Both the position numbers and the translations under genes were made by a program. Under the pieces are notes generated by a model, which did no database searches, was not told the origin of the DNA, and saw only the letters and a program-made list of their open reading frames with translations. 64,000 nt of DNA from Lasioglossum baleicum. Taxonomy: Eukaryota; Arthropoda; Insecta; Hymenoptera; Halictidae. The stretch covers positions 496,001 to 560,000 of the forward strand of contig NW_027469101.1 of NCBI RefSeq assembly GCF_051020765.1. The letters run 5' to 3'. Shown here one piece after another: positions 1-14,312 of this stretch. Position 1 is the stretch's first letter; the number at the start of each line of letters is the position of its first letter.

Positions 1-3000
1 CGCAGTTTGGGCGACACGACTGGCGAGGCATACTAGTTGCGTACGGCAGATCGGAGTGACGCTACTGTTTGATCTTCGATAATTTCTCTAACCGTGATGT
101 TGTACCGAATGCAATTTTTCCTAGTTTTCCATTAGTCATACAAACTCTAATATGCTGTTAAGAAGTTTATGATATTTCTCGGCATTTTCATTTTTTAGTT
201 TAAAAATTTGTTCTTCATAGTAAATGTGTCTTTGGAATTAAGTTAGTGCACATTTACGACATTGTGTTGTTAAACTTAGTGTTATTTTATACGATTATCT
301 GTATACGTGCCTTCGTTGTTTGTGCGACACGACTGGCGAGGTCTTGCAGTTGCGTACTGCAGATCGAAGCCGCCCTCCTGAATGATCTTCGTTAATTCCA
401 TTATCCATAATATTGTACCGTGTGTATCCCTTCGCCGTTTTCTATTTATTTAAATATACTGCAAATTACTATTTGGATATTTTCGACTTTTTTCAAAATT
501 TCAAATCTTTAGGATAAATAATTGTATTCCTCAGAAGGAGTGTGTTTGGAATTAAATGAGTGTAACTTTAAGACAATATTGTGTTATATTCTTTGCTATA
601 TTTTACGATTGCCTGTATGCCCACCTTCGCCTGTGGGGTGACACTGCTGGATTGGACTTGTAGTTGCGAACGGCAGATCGGGGAGGTATACTGGACCGCC
701 ATTGTTAATTTCTTGAACCATGATTTCGAACCGCATGCGTTTTTCCCAATTTTTTTATTTTCTTGTGCATACTATAATTTACTGCTATGACATTTTCCAT
801 TTTTTACATAATTATCAATTTTTAGTTCAAAAGATTGTATTTCATTGTAAAAGAGTCTCTACAATTAGTTAAGTGTATGTGAATGACGATAATTTGTACA
901 ACATATTGTTATTTTATATGATGGTCTGTATACGTACCTAAGCTGTCGGAGAAACACTACAGACGAGGTCTTTTAGTTCCGTAAGGCAGATCGAAGCGGC
1001 ACTATTGGATCATCTTCGTTAATTCATTTAACTTTGATTTTGTACCGTACCCATCCATTCTCATTTTTTTATTCATTTATACAAACTATAATTTACTGTT
1101 ATGATATTTTTCATTTTTTTTCATAATTTTCAATTTGTAGTTTTCAATAATTGTATTTCTTAGCAAAGGTGTCATTGGAATCAGTTGAGTGTACGTTTAT
1201 CACATTTTTTTTTGTTAATCTTACTGTTATTTCATGTGATTGCCGGTATGCGTCCCTACACTTACGGAGCTATACGCCTGGAGGGGTCTGGAGGTTGCGT
1301 ATGACATATCAGGGCGGCATACTGTATGAGCTTCGTTAAATAGTTTAACCATAGTATAGTAACGTACGCATTCTTTCGCAGTCCTCTATTTATTTACAAA
1401 CATTGTAATTTATTGTTATGATTATGATATTTTGTAGTTTCATCGAAATTTTCAAATTTTATTTTAAATGATTGCATTTCTTAGTAAAAGTATCTGTGGA
1501 ATTAATTGAGTGTACATTTTTGAAGTTATTTTGTTAAACTTATTGTTATTTTATATGATTGTCTCTATACGTTCCATCGTATCCGGTGCGTCACGGCAGG
1601 AGTGGTCTTGCAATAACGTTTTGTAGGCCGAAACCACACTACTGTCTGGTCTCCGTTAATTTCTTTAACCATGATTTTGTGCCATATGCATTTTTACCTG
1701 TGTTTCATTTATTTATACATACTGCAATTTGCTGATATGATATTTTCCATTTTCTTCGACATTTTCAATTGTTATCCATAGAAAATAGTATTTCCTAGTA
1801 AAAGTGCCTTGGAATTAGTTGAATCTACATTCATGACATTATTATGTTGATCAAATTGCTATTTCACATGACAGTCCGTTTACGTACCGACGCTGTTTGA
1901 GCGCCACGTCTGGAGTGGCCTCGTAGTGGTGTATGACAGATCGGAGCGGCATAATGGATGGTCTTCGTTAATTTCGGTATCCATAACATTGTACCGTATG
2001 CATTCTTTCGCAATCTTGTATTTATTTATATACACTGTAATTTACTGTTATTATGATTTCGATACCTTTTAAAATTTCCAGTTCTTAGCTTAAAAAACTG
2101 TATTCTTTAGAACAAGTTCCTTTGGAATTAGTTGATCGCACGCGTATTACTTTCTTGTGATAAACTTTTTGTTATTTTATATGATTGCCAGTATGTGCAG
2201 CAACACGACTGTAGAGGTCTTCCAGTGCCGTACGGCACATCGGAGCGACACTACATGATGACCTTCGTTAATTCGTTTAACCATGATATTGTACCGTATG
2301 CATGTCTTCCCAGTCTTCAATTTATTTATGTATACTGTAATTAACTGTTATTATATTTTAGATTTCTTCAAGATATTCAATTTTTGTTTCAAATAATCGT
2401 AATCCATAGTAAAAGCGGTGTTGGAATCAGTTGACTTTACGTTTAAAACAATATTTTGTTCATCTTATTATTTTATAGGATTGTCTCTATACATACCTAC
2501 GCTGCCGGAGCGACACGACTGGAGTTGTCCTGTGGATGCGTATGGTAGATCGGTGAGTCACTACTGGATGGTCTTCGATAATGTCTTTAACCTTGATTTT
2601 GTACCGTATGCATTTCTTCCCAGTTTTCCGTTCATTTATACGTACTGCAATTTACTGATGTGATATTTTCAATTTTTTCAAAATTTTCAAATTTGAATTT
2701 ACAAAATTTGTATTTCATAGGAAAATCGTCTCTGGTGTTATATATATATGTACGTTTATGACAATATTTTGTTGTATTTGTTGTTGTATTGTTTGATTGT
2801 CTGTATACATACCTACGCATTTGAAGTGACACAATTGCAGTGGTCTTCAAGTAGCGTTCGGTAGAACCAAGCTACACGACTGCTGTTAATTTCATTAACT
2901 GAAATATTGTACCATAAGCATTCTCTCGCACACCTCCATTTATTAATACATACTGTAATTTGCTGTACCGATACATTCGATTTTTTCACAATTTTCAGTT

Positions 3001-4739
3001 TATAGATTCAAATATGGTATTCCCCAGTAAAATTGTCTCTGAATTATTTGAGTGTACGTTTACGATAATATGTTGTTAGACTTCATGTTATATTATGGTT
3101 GTCTTCATACATATATACGCTGCCGGAGCGACACGGCTGGAGTGGTGTTTCAGCTCTGTTAGGTAGATCGGAGCGACACTGGTTTATGGTCTTTGATTAT
3201 ATCATTAATCATAATATTGTACCGTACGAATTCTTTCGCAATTTTCCATTTATTTATACATACAGCGATTTACTGCTCTGATATTTCCAATTTTTCTCGT
3301 AATTTCCCATCTTTATTTGGAAAACTGTATTTTTTGGAATAGTGCCTTTGAAATTATTTGAGTGTATGTTTATAACAGTATCTTCTAAAACACATTTATA
3401 TTTTATATGACTGTCTGTATACAAACCTACGCTTCCGGGGAGTCACCAATGGAGTGGTCATGTTGTTGCGTTCGGCAGGTTGGAGCGACAGTACTGTATT
3501 GACGTCGTTAGTTTCCTTAACCCTGATTATGTACCGTATGCAGTTTTCCCAGTCTTCCATCTATTTATGCATACTGTAATTTACTGTTCTTATATGTCCT
3601 ATTTTTTTTAACTTTACAATTTTTAAATTAAAGAAATGTATATCCTATAAAAAGTGCCCTTACAATTAGTTCAGTGTATATTTAAAACAATATGCTGCTA
3701 CATTCATTCATATTTTATATGACATTCTCTATACGTACCAACGCTGCCGGATTGCCAGGACTGGAGTCGTCTTGTAGTTGTGTTCGTGAGATCGGAGCGA
3801 CACCGCACTATGGTTTCCGATAATTTCATTAACATTAATATTAATCCGAATGCATTTTTCCCAGCTTTCCATTTATATATGCATACTGTAATTTACTGCT
3901 TTGATATTATAGATTCTTTTCTATATTTTCAGTTTTTAGTTTAAAATGGTGAATCTCCTAATGAACCTGTCTTTGAAATTGTCTGCGTGTGCGTTTATGA
4001 CATTATTTTGTTAAGATTATTGTGATATTATATGGTTGTCTGTATTGGTACCTACGTTTCCGCAGCGGCATGTCTGGAGTTGTCTTGCAGTTGCGTACGG
4101 ACTATAGGAGCCTCATATTGGATAGTATTCTTCAATTTCTATAACCATAATATTTTATCGAACACATCCTTTCGCAGATTCCTATTTATTTCTACATATT
4201 GCAATGTACTGTTATGATATTTTCGGTTTTATCAAAATTTCCGGTATTAAACTGCAAGAAATGTATTTCCTAGTAAAAGTGTCTCTGGAACTTGCTAAGC
4301 ATACGTTTATGGCAAAATTTTGTTAAACATATTGCACTTTTATGTGATTGAGTGCATATGTACCTGCGTTTCCGGAGCGAAGCATCTGGTGAGGTGTTGC
4401 AATTGCGTTTGGTAGAATGGAGACACACTAAGGTATGATTTTCGTTTGCTTCGTTAACCTTGAATTTGTACGGTATGCATTTTCCCCCTGTTTGTTATTT
4501 ATTGATTCATACTGTAATTTACATGTACGATATTTCCAACTTTCTCGAAAATCTTCCATTTTTTGTTTTAAAATCTGTATTTCGAAGTACTATTGCCTTT
4601 GAAAATAGTTGAGCATATGTTTATGACATTATATTTTTAAATTTATTGTTATTGTATATGATTGTCTGCATACGGATCTACGCTTCCGGAGCAATGCGAC
4701 TGGCGTGAGCTTGCAGTTAAGTACGGTAGATCGTAGCGA

Positions 4740-4800
4740 CGAGATTCTGCACGCCAGCGTATGCCTATCGGCGCTCCGAACCTTTACCAACGGATTGACG
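4740..4800. other. Non-satellite patch inside an A monomer with a partial duplication
   Basis: The monomer reads normally up to the agatcgtagcgac segment near 4740. About 60 bp then do not match satellite A. After 4799 the earlier monomer segment (tgtagttgcgtacg and onward) starts again, so the patch is flanked by two copies of the same part of the monomer. The patch contains ttaccaacggattgacg, which faintly resembles satellite B in reverse orientation. It may be a templated filler from break repair. The origin is uncertain. Confidence 0.5.
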
Positions 4801-5518
4801 GTGTAGTTGCGTACGTATGGTGGGAGAGACTGGCTGGTGGTCTTCGTCAATTTCATTAACTTTGATTCTGACCCGTATGTATTTCAGCCCATGTTTTCCA
4901 TTTACATATACATACACTAATATAGTGTTATATTTTCGATTTTCATTCCAAATTTTCATTTTACAATATATAAACCTGTATTCCTTACTAACGGTTTCCT
5001 TAGAATTGGTTGAGATTCAGTTAATGACAATTCTTCGTGAGCTGTATGATTGCCTGTATACGTAGCTACGCATCCGGAGCGACACTAGAGGGTTGGTCTT
5101 GTAGTTGCGTACGGTAGTTCGGAGAGACACTACTGTATTGTCATCGTTTATATCTTTTACTCAGATCTTGTACCGTACGCATTTTCCCCGTCGTGCAATT
5201 GTTTATGTATGCTGTAATTCACTGTTATGGTATTTTTCAATTTTTTTTCAAAATTTTCAATTTGTATCACATAAAATTGCATACTGCAGTAAAAGTGCCT
5301 TTGGAATTAGTTGTGATAACGTTTATGACATTATTTTGTTAAACTTACTGTTGTCTTATAGGAATGTCTGTATACGGACCTAAGCATAACGAGCCACACG
5401 CCTGGAGTGTTCTTGATGTTGCGTTCGATAAATCCGAGGGATAGTAATATATGGCCTTCGCTAATTTCTATATCCTTGATTTTGTACCATATGTATTTTT
5501 CTCCAGTCTTCCATTAAT

Positions 5519-5529
5519 TTATATATATG

Positions 5530-5587
<58 letters not shown>

Positions 5588-5590
5588 GTG
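5519..5590. repeat. Compound TA/TG microsatellite within satellite A
   Basis: A run of TA and TATG units (about 5519-5541) passes into an uninterrupted TG run (about 5542-5586). It sits exactly where other A monomers read atttatttatacatactg, and the monomer continues normally afterwards with a tgatttactg segment. So it expanded from the A/T-rich core of one monomer and is not a separate insertion. Confidence 0.95.
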
Positions 5591-6119
5591 ATTTACTGTA
5601 TCGATACTTTCCATTTTTCTTCAAGTTTCCAAGTGATAGTTTTAAAAATTGTATCTTTTAGGAAACTTACCTGCGAATTAGTAGCGACAATGTTTTGTTA
5701 AAAATCTGGGCCATTTTATAGGACTGTCTCTATACGTACCTACGCTTCCGGAGCGACACGGCAGGAGTGGTGTTGCAGTAGCGATCATTTGATAGGAGCG
5801 ACACTGCAGTACGGTCTTTGTTAATTTCCATAACCTTCATGTTGTATCGTATGCATTTCTTCCCAGTTTTTCTGCTTATTTCTTCTTTCGGTAATTTACC
5901 ATTCCAATATTTTCGACTTTTTCCAAATTTTCAATTTTTGTTTTAAGAAATTATAGTTCCTAGTTAAAGTGTCTTTGGAATTAATTAAGTGCACGTTTAT
6001 GGCATTATTTTATTAAACCTGATGTCTTTCTATGTGATTGTCTGTATACGCGCCTTCACTGGCGATGCAACACGACTGTAGGGGTCTTGAAGTTGACTTC
6101 GGCAAACGGTGCGGCACAA

Positions 6120-6235
6120 CTGGATGGATATCGTCAATTTCTATAACCCTGATTCTGTGCCGATTTCACCAATTTGTACATACACTATATATATATACAG
6201 GCTACGTTTGTTTCTCTAACCCTGAACTTGTACCG
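6120..6235 (+). repeat. Partial duplication inside an A monomer
   Basis: The segment that normally occurs once per monomer (tttctataaccctgat followed by the ...ccgtatgca region) is present twice here, at about 6137-6165 and 6209-6240. A short tatatatatata run lies between the two copies. This lengthens the monomer by roughly 70 bp. It is a local slippage or unequal-exchange product. Confidence 0.6.
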
Positions 6236-8249
6236 TATGCAGTTCCTTCCATGTTTCCTATTTACTTCTATATACTGTAATATATTGCTGTGATTTCTTC
6301 GATTTTCTTATCAATTTTTATTTACCAATTTTGAAAATTGTATTTTTTAACAAGAGCGCCTTTGGAATTAGTTGAGTGTACATTTATGAGCATACCTTGC
6401 AAAATTTTTTGTTACATTATATGATTTCCTGCACAAATACCTTCGTTGCCGAAGCGACACGACTGGCGAGGCCTTGCAGTTGCGTACGGCAGAATGGAGC
6501 GACACTACTGGATGGTCTTAGTTAATTTCCTTGACCACGATATTGTACCGTATGCATATTTTCCCAGCCATCCATTTATTTATACGTACTGTAATGTACT
6601 GTTATGATATTTTGGAATTTTTTTCGAAATATTCAATTTTCAGTCTTAAAATTGTATTTCTTCGCAACAGTGTCATTCGAATTAGATGAGTGTATGTTTA
6701 TAACATTATTTTGGAAAACTAATTGTTATTATTTATGATTGTCTGCATACGTACTTCCACTCACGCAGCTACAAGACAGGCGATGTTTTGTCGTTGCACA
6801 CGGCAGTTCAGTGTTGCACTGCTCCATGCCCTTCGTTATTTTCGTTAACCTTGATTTTGTACCGTATGCATTCTTTCGCAGTCTCCATCTATTAATACAT
6901 ACTCTTATGTACCGTTATGATATTTTCCATTTTTGCCAGAATTTTCAAATTTGAATTTACAAAATTTGTATTACATAAGAAAAGTGACTCTGGAATTAGT
7001 TATATCTACGTTTATGACAATATTTTATGGTACTTGTTGTTGTATTGTATGATTGTCTGTATACATACTTACGCTTTTGAAGCGACACGACTGGAGTGGC
7101 CTCGTAGCTGCGTTCGGTAGATCGGAGCGACACTACTGCATGATCTTCGATAATTTATCTAATCGTGATACTGTACCGCATGCATTCCTTCCCAGCCATC
7201 CATTTATTTATACATTTCATAGTAAAAGTGTCTTTGGATATACTTGTGCTTACGTTTGTGTCAGTATTTTGTTAAGCTAGTTATTATTTATACGGTTGTT
7301 GGTATGCGGATCTACGCTTCCGAGGCGTCGCGGCTGGAGTGGTCTTAAAGTTGCGTTTGGGAGACCGCAGCGGCATACTGTATGGTCTTCGTTAATTTCG
7401 TTAACCATAATATTGTACCGTAATTATTCTTTCGCAGTTTACTATGTATATAAAATACTCTCACTTTTAGGTTATGATAGTTTCGATTTTTTCGAAATTT
7501 TCAAATTTATTTAAAGCATTTGTATTTCACAGTAAAAGTGTCTTTGGAGTTTGTTATGTGTTCGTTTGTGACGATGTTCTGTTAACCTTATTGCTATTTT
7601 ATATGATTGTCTGTATACGTACCCGTGCTGTCGGAGCGACACGACTGACGCGGCCTTGTAGTTGCGTAGTGCAGATCGAAGCAGCACCACTGAATAGACT
7701 TCGTCAATTTCCTTAACTATATAATAGTCCCGTATGCATTCCTTAACAGTTTTCGATGTGTTTTACATACTGCAATTCACTCTTATGATACTCTTGACCT
7801 TCTTCGATACTTTCAATTTTTATTTAAAAAATTTTATTTCTTTGTAAAAGTGTGTTTCAATATAAATAATTGTACGCATATGACATTATCATGATAATCT
7901 AGTTGTTATTATATATGATTGACTCTACAAGTCCGTTCGCTGCAGGTGAAACACGGCTGGAGTGGTCTTGTAGTTGCGTACATCACCCTGGATCCGCCCT
8001 ACTGGATTGTCTTCAGGAACGTCTTCAGCCTTGTTTTCGTACCGTATGCATTTTTTTCTAGTTTTACGTTTATATATACTTACTGTTATTCAATTTTATT
8101 ATATTTTCGATTTTCATCGAAATTTTCAATTTTTAGTTTAAACGATTGTATTTCATTGTAAAAGTGTCCTTGGAATTATTTGAGTGTATGTTTATGACAT
8201 TATTTTGTTAAATTTATTCTTGTTTTACATTTCAATATTTTACAATGTT

Positions 8250-8600
8250 GCCTGCAAGAGAACCTACGCTGTAGGACACGCATACTTGCGAAGGCTTGGA
8301 CTTGCGTACGACAGAACGGAGCGGCGCTATTGAATTGTCTTTGTTCATTTCTTTAACTCCACAATATTTTCGGTATGCATTATTTCGCAGTTATATATTT
8401 ATTTACAAATACAGTAATTTAGTGTTTCTACGATTGTCTCTATATGTACGTACGCTGTCAGAACTGCAGCGCTGGCGATGTCTGGCATCTGCGTACGGCA
8501 GTTCGGACTTGCACTGCTGGATGATCTTCGTTAATTTCATTAACCTTGATTTCATACCCTATGCAATTTATCCCAGTTTTCCATTTATTTATACATACTG
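8250..8600 (+). repeat. A-satellite segment shared with 41973-42451 (inverted), with internal deletion
   Basis: This pair of adjacent A monomers is much closer to the reverse complement of 41973-42451 than to its own neighbours. Shared diagnostic variants include gcctgcaagagaacc and ctgtcagaactgcagcgctgg. At about 8425 the copy here jumps from the middle of one monomer straight to ttctacgattgtctc of the next. The 42 kb copy holds a complete monomer at that point, so about 128 bp were deleted from this one. The two share ancestry as a two-monomer unit rather than as single monomers. Confidence 0.8.
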
Positions 8601-11014
8601 TACTTTTCTGCTATGATGTTTTCAATTTTTTCCACATTTCATAATTCTTAGTTAAATGAATTGTATTTCATAATAAAAGTGCCTATTAACTCCGTTGTGT
8701 CAACGATTATGACAGTAACTTATTAAACTTATTGTTGTTTTATATGGTTGTTTCTGTAGGCACCAACGCATCCAGTGCGACACGACTGGATTGGCCTCGT
8801 AGTTGGGTTCGGTAGATCGGAGCGACGCTACTGTACGGTATTTCCATATCCTTGATTTTGTCCCGTATGCATATTCCCCATGTTTTCTATTTATATATAC
8901 ATAGCGTAATTAACTGTTATATTTTCAATTTTATGCAAGATATTCTATGCTCAGTTCATAAAATTGTAGTCCTTAGTAAATGTGCCTTTGGAATTTGTTG
9001 AGGGTCCATATGTGACATTATTTTGTTGAATTTGTTGTTGTATTATATGATTGTCTCTATACGTACCTATGCAGTCATGAGCGACACGACTATAGTGGAC
9101 TCCATGTTTCTTTCGGTAGATCGGAGCGGCACTACTGTATGATACACTGTATTTTCATTAACCTTCAGTTTGTACCGTAAGCACGTTTTCCCCTGTTTTC
9201 AATTTGTTTACGCAACTCGTCATTTACTGTTATATTATTTTCGATTTCTATCGAAATTTTCAATCTTCATTTAAAGAAATTGAACTTCTAAGCATAAGTG
9301 CTTTTGGTTTCAGTTGAGTGTACCATAATCACATTATTCTGATAAACTTGCTGCTATTTTATATGATTGTCTCTATACGTACCTACGCTTCCGGCGCGGT
9401 ATGGTTGTAGTGGTCTTGTAGTTAGGTACGGCAGATTCGAGCAGCGTACTGGATTGTCCTTGTTAACTTCTGTAACCCATGATTTTAAACTGTATGCAAT
9501 CTTTCACAATTTGGTCATTTATTTTATACGTTCCTTCATTTACTGTAATGATATTCTCTCTTTTTTTACAATTTTCAATTTCTATTGTAATAAATTGAGT
9601 TTCCTAGTAAAACTGCCTTTGGAATTAGGTGAGTGTACGCTTATGACATTATTTTGTTTAACTAATTGATATTATGTATGATTGTCTGCATACGTACCTC
9701 AGCTGACGGAACAACACGACTGGAGTGGACTTGCAGTTGCTTTCGGTACTTCATAGTGACACTACTGTAGGATCTTTGTTAACTTCCCTAACCTCGATAT
9801 TGTATCGTATGCATTTTTTCCCAGTCGTCCATTTATTTGTACAAACTGTAATGTAGTGTTATGATATTTTCGATATTTTTTGCAATATTCAATTTGTATT
9901 TTAAGAAATTGTATTACTTAGTAAAAGTGCCTTTTGGAATTAGTTGTGTGAACGCTTATGACAATATTGCGTTAAATTCTTTGTTATCTTATATGATTGT
10001 CTGAATACGTATCTATGTTTCCGGAGCATCACGAAAGGAATGGTCTTGCAGTGTCGTTCGGTGTATCGGTGCGACACTATTGCATGATTTTCGATAATTT
10101 ATCTATGCATGATAATGTACCGTATGCATTGTTTCCCAGTGTTCCATTTATTTGTACATGCTGTAACTTACTGTAGTGATATTTTCAATTTGTTTCCACA
10201 TTCTCCACTTTTATTTTAAAAAGTTGGTTTAATAGTAAAAGTGTCATTGGAATATGTTGAGTCTACGTTAGTGACAGTATTTTGTTAAACATAATGTTAT
10301 TTCATATGATTGTCTGTATACGTCGCTACCCTGCTAAATCAACACGACTAGAATGGTCTTGCAGTTGCGTACGGCAGATTGGGGCGGCACTACTGGATGA
10401 TCTTCTTCAATTTCTATAACTTTGTCTTTATTCCGAACGCACTCCTTCGCAGATTTGTGTGCTTCTACATACTGTAATTTACTGTTATTATATTTCTGAT
10501 TTCATCAAAATTTCCAGTCTTTAACGACCAAAACTGAATGTTTTAGTAATAGTGTCTGCTGAATTGGTTGATTTTGCGTTTAGGAGCATATTTTACTGAT
10601 TTTGTTGTCGTATTATATGATTGCCTGTATTCGTATGAACGCTTCCGGAGCGACGCGGCTGGAGTGGTTTTGTATTTGAGTTCGGTAGATCGGAGCGACA
10701 CTACTGTAAGATCATCGTTAAAATTTTTGACCGTGATGTGGTACCGTATGCATTTTATCCACCGTCTTCTATTTCGTTACGCAAACTGTAGTTTACTGCT
10801 ATTATATATTCGATTTTTTTTCAAAATTTCTAATTTTTTATTCCAGAAATTGTACTTCTCTGAGAAATTGCCTTTGAAATTGGACAAGTCTAACTGTATG
10901 GACATATTTTCATAAATTTGTTGTGATCCTACGTGATTGTCTGTATGCTAACTTACGCAGCTGGAGTGACACGACTTGCGATGTGCTGTAGTTGGGTATG
11001 GCAAATCGGTGCAA

Positions 11015-11025
11015 TACGTCAAAGG
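11015..11025. other. Inversion junction, satellite A forward to A reverse
   Basis: Up to about 11019 the sequence reads forward (gcaaatcggtgcaatac matches the usual gcagatcggagcgacac). From about 11020 it reads as the reverse complement of the same satellite (ggaattatcaaagaccat). The break lies within the GC-rich part of the monomer on both sides, giving a head-to-head arrangement. Confidence 0.88.
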
Positions 11026-14000
11026 AATTATCAAAGACCATACAGCTCTATCGCTCCGATATTCCGAACGCAACTGCAAGAGAACTCCACCCGTGTGTAT
11101 AACAAATATAGGAAACTCAAGACATAAACGTACACTCAATTAATTCCGAAGACACTTTTCATAAAATGTACAATGATTGATATTAACAATGTGGAATTTT
11201 GAAAAAATTCGTAAGCATTAAAAATAAATAAATGGTAGAGTGCGAAGGAATGCATACGGTACTATATGAAGGTTAAAGAAATTAACGTAGGCCATACAGC
11301 AGTTGTCGCTCCGAAGTACCGTAGGAACATATACAGACAACCGTGTAAAATGACAAAAAGATTAACAAGATATTGTCATAAACACAAACTCAACAAATTA
11401 AAAATGCGCGTAAACTAAGGAATATTGGTCCTTGTATTTAAATTCATGAATTTTGGAAGGAATCGAAAAAATCATAACAGTAAAATGCACTATGTAGAAA
11501 TGAATAGAAAATTGCAAAATACTGCATGCGGCACAATCTTATGGATAAAGAAATAAACAAAGAATAATCCAGTAAAGCCACTTCGACCTTGCGTCCGCAA
11601 CTACAAGTCCTCGCCAGTGGTGTTGGTCCGGGAGCGTAGGTTCGCATACAGACAGTCATATAGAATAGCAATATGTAACAAATATATCACATAAGCGAAC
11701 ACTTCTGTAAATACATAGACACATTTATTAAGAAATACAAATTCGTGTAATAAAAATTGAAAATTTGGAGAAAAATCAGAAACTATTAGAACAGTAAATT
11801 GCAGAATGTATGAATAAAGTAAAACTTGGGAACAAATGCATAGAAATAAATAGGAAACTGCGAAAGAATGGTAACGGTACTATATTGAGGATATTGAAAT
11901 TAACAAAGACAATACAGTCGGGTTGCTCCGACCTACCGAACGTAACTACAAGGCCACTCGAATCGTGTTGCTGCAGAAGCGTAGGTTTGTATTCAGACAA
12001 TCATATTATTCAACAACAAATTAAACAAAATATTTGCATAAATGTAGAATCGAAAAGGCACTTTTACTATGAGAACAAATTTTTAATTTGAAAACAGGAA
12101 ATTATGAGAAACTCGAAATTGCATAACCGTAATATACAGTATGTATGTATAAATGGAAGACTGGCAAGAGATCCATACGGCACAGTATTAAGGTTAATGA
12201 AATTAGCGAAGCTCATATAGTAGTGTCGATCCTATATACCAATCGCAACTGCAAGACCACTCCACTCGTGTCGCGCTCGGAGCGAGGTACGTATACAAAC
12301 AATCACATAAAATAAGAAGAAGCAAACATCAATATTGTCATAAATGTAATCTCAACTAATTCCATATACACTTTTCTTGAAAAATACTGTTTCTGAAATT
12401 GAAGACTGGAAGTTATGAAACGAAACGATAATATCATAAACGTAAATTGCAGTATGTGGAAATAACTGGACGCCAGCCTTACGGTACATTGGAAAATTAC
12501 CGTTAAAGAAATAATGCAATAAACAAAGACCATACGCTATTGTCGCATCCGATCTGCCTTCGCAACTACAAGGCATCCGCAGTCGTGTCGCACCGGCAGC
12601 GTAGGTACATATGCAGACAATCATATTAAATACGAACAATATCAACATAATAATGTCATAAATGTAAACACAACAAATTCCAAAGACGCTTTTACTATCA
12701 AACACAATTTTCTCAACGAAAAATTGTAAATATCGAAGAAAATCGAAAATATCGAAACAGTAAATCACAGAATATGTAAAGAAATGCAGACTGGAAAAAA
12801 TGAAGGCGGTACTATATCTAAGTTAGAGAAATTAACGAAGATCACACAGTATTCCTGCTTTGCTCTGCAGTACGCAACTAGAAGGCATCACCAGTCGTGT
12901 TACACTGGCACCGAAGGTTCGTATAGAGACAATCATATACAATAGCAGTCAGTATAACAGAATAATGTCGTAAACGAATACTCGAATAATTCCATAGACA
13001 CTTGAAATACAATTTCATAAAATTAAAATTGTAAATTATGAAAAGAAATCGAAAATATCACAAAAGTAAATTACCGTGTGCATAAGTAAATGTACAACTG
13101 GGAAAAAACGTATACGGCAAATAATCAGGTTTAAATAAATTAACGAAGACCATCGAGTAGTGCCGCCCCGATCTACAGAAGGTAACAGCAATACCGCTCC
13201 AGTCGAGTCGCTCCTGGTATCGTACGTGCGAATAGAGGCAATCATTTAAAATGACATTAAACTGATCAACATAATATCATAAACGTACAATCACATAATA
13301 CCAAAGACACTTTTACCGAGAAATACAATTTCTGATATTAACAATTGGATATTTTGGGGGAAAATCGGAAATATCATACGAGTAAATTGCAGTATGCAGA
13401 AATATGTAGAAAACTGCGAAATAATGCGTGCGGTACAATCTTATTGTTAATGTAATTAACAATGACCATGCAATATGCCGCCCTGATCTACAGCACGCAA
13501 CTACAATACCACTTCTGCAATGTCGGTCTGGAAGCGTACGACCTCATACAGCCAATCATATAAAGTATCAATGAGGGTAACGAAAAAATACCGTAAACGT
13601 AAACACTACATATTCATCCAAGAAGAAATGAAAATTTTGAATATAATCAAAATATTATGACATTAAATTACAGTATGTGTAAATAAATGGGAGAATTGGG
13701 GAAAAAATGCATACGGTACAAATGCAGGGTTATAGAAATTAACGTAGACCATACAGTAGCATCCCCCCGATCTCCCGAGCGCAACTACAAGCCCCGGCCA
13801 GTCATGTAGCTCCGACAGCGTAGGTACAACTACAGACAATCATATCAAATAACAATATTTTTAACAATATAATGTCATAAACGCGTACGCTCAACTAATT
13901 TCAAAGGCACTTTTACTATGAAATACAATTTTTAAAGATAAACATTGAAAATTTCGAAGAGGAACGAAAATATATAACAGTAAATTGCAGTATCTATAAA

Positions 14001-14312
14001 TAAATAGAAAACTGGAACACAATGCATATGATACGAAATCGACGATAAGGAATTGACTGAAACCATACAGTAATGCCGCTTCGATTTGCCGTGTACGACA
14101 ACAAGACCTCGATAGTCGTCTTGCTCCGGCTGGGTTGGAACGTATACAGACAATATTATAAAACAACAACTAGCTTAACAAAATACTGGAATAAACGTGA
14201 GCTCAACTTATTCAAAAGGAACTTTTACACAGTAATACAATTTTTTATGATAAAAAGTTATAATTCTGTAATTTATCGAAACTATCACAATATTAAATTA
14301 CAGAATGTATAA
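11020..14312 (-). repeat. Satellite A tandem array, reverse orientation
   Basis: About ten monomers of the same roughly 315-bp satellite as positions 1-11019, on the opposite strand. Landmarks such as gtaggtacgtatacagacaa variants recur near 11325, 11645, 11990, 12290, 12605, 12920, 13230, 13540, 13830 and 14140. The array ends in a monomer broken off at its cagaatgtataaacaaac segment, where satellite B begins. Confidence 0.92.

Larger units (their letters stand above)
1..11019 (+). repeat. Satellite A tandem array, forward orientation (first domain)
   Basis: About 35 head-to-tail monomers. Successive copies of the landmark beginning gattgtctgtatacg lie at 9365, 9680, 9995, 10308, 10619 and 10935, giving a period of 311-316 bp. 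Each monomer starts with a more GC-rich part holding two copies of ggagcgacac about 55 bp apart, followed by an A/T-rich part ending in a poly-T/poly-A stretch. Monomers differ from one another by many substitutions and small indels, so the array is old. Irregular monomers occur at 4740-4800 (foreign 60 bp), 5519-5590 (microsatellite), 6120-6235 (partial internal duplication), about 7213 (internal deletion) and about 8425 (internal deletion). Short open frames here repeat the same peptide fragments in each monomer and are by-products of the repeat. I do not recognise this satellite as a named family. Confidence 0.93.

Noticed and set aside
8296..8616. Similar predicted peptides at 8.3-8.6 kb and at 42.0-42.5 kb (reverse), which could suggest a conserved gene
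   Set aside because: The likeness is explained by a shared two-monomer satellite segment; the frames are interrupted differently in the two copies.
12352..12768. Open frame of 138 codons on the reverse strand
   Set aside because: It runs through consecutive satellite A monomers and repeats peptide fragments seen in other A monomers; there is no domain or start signal.
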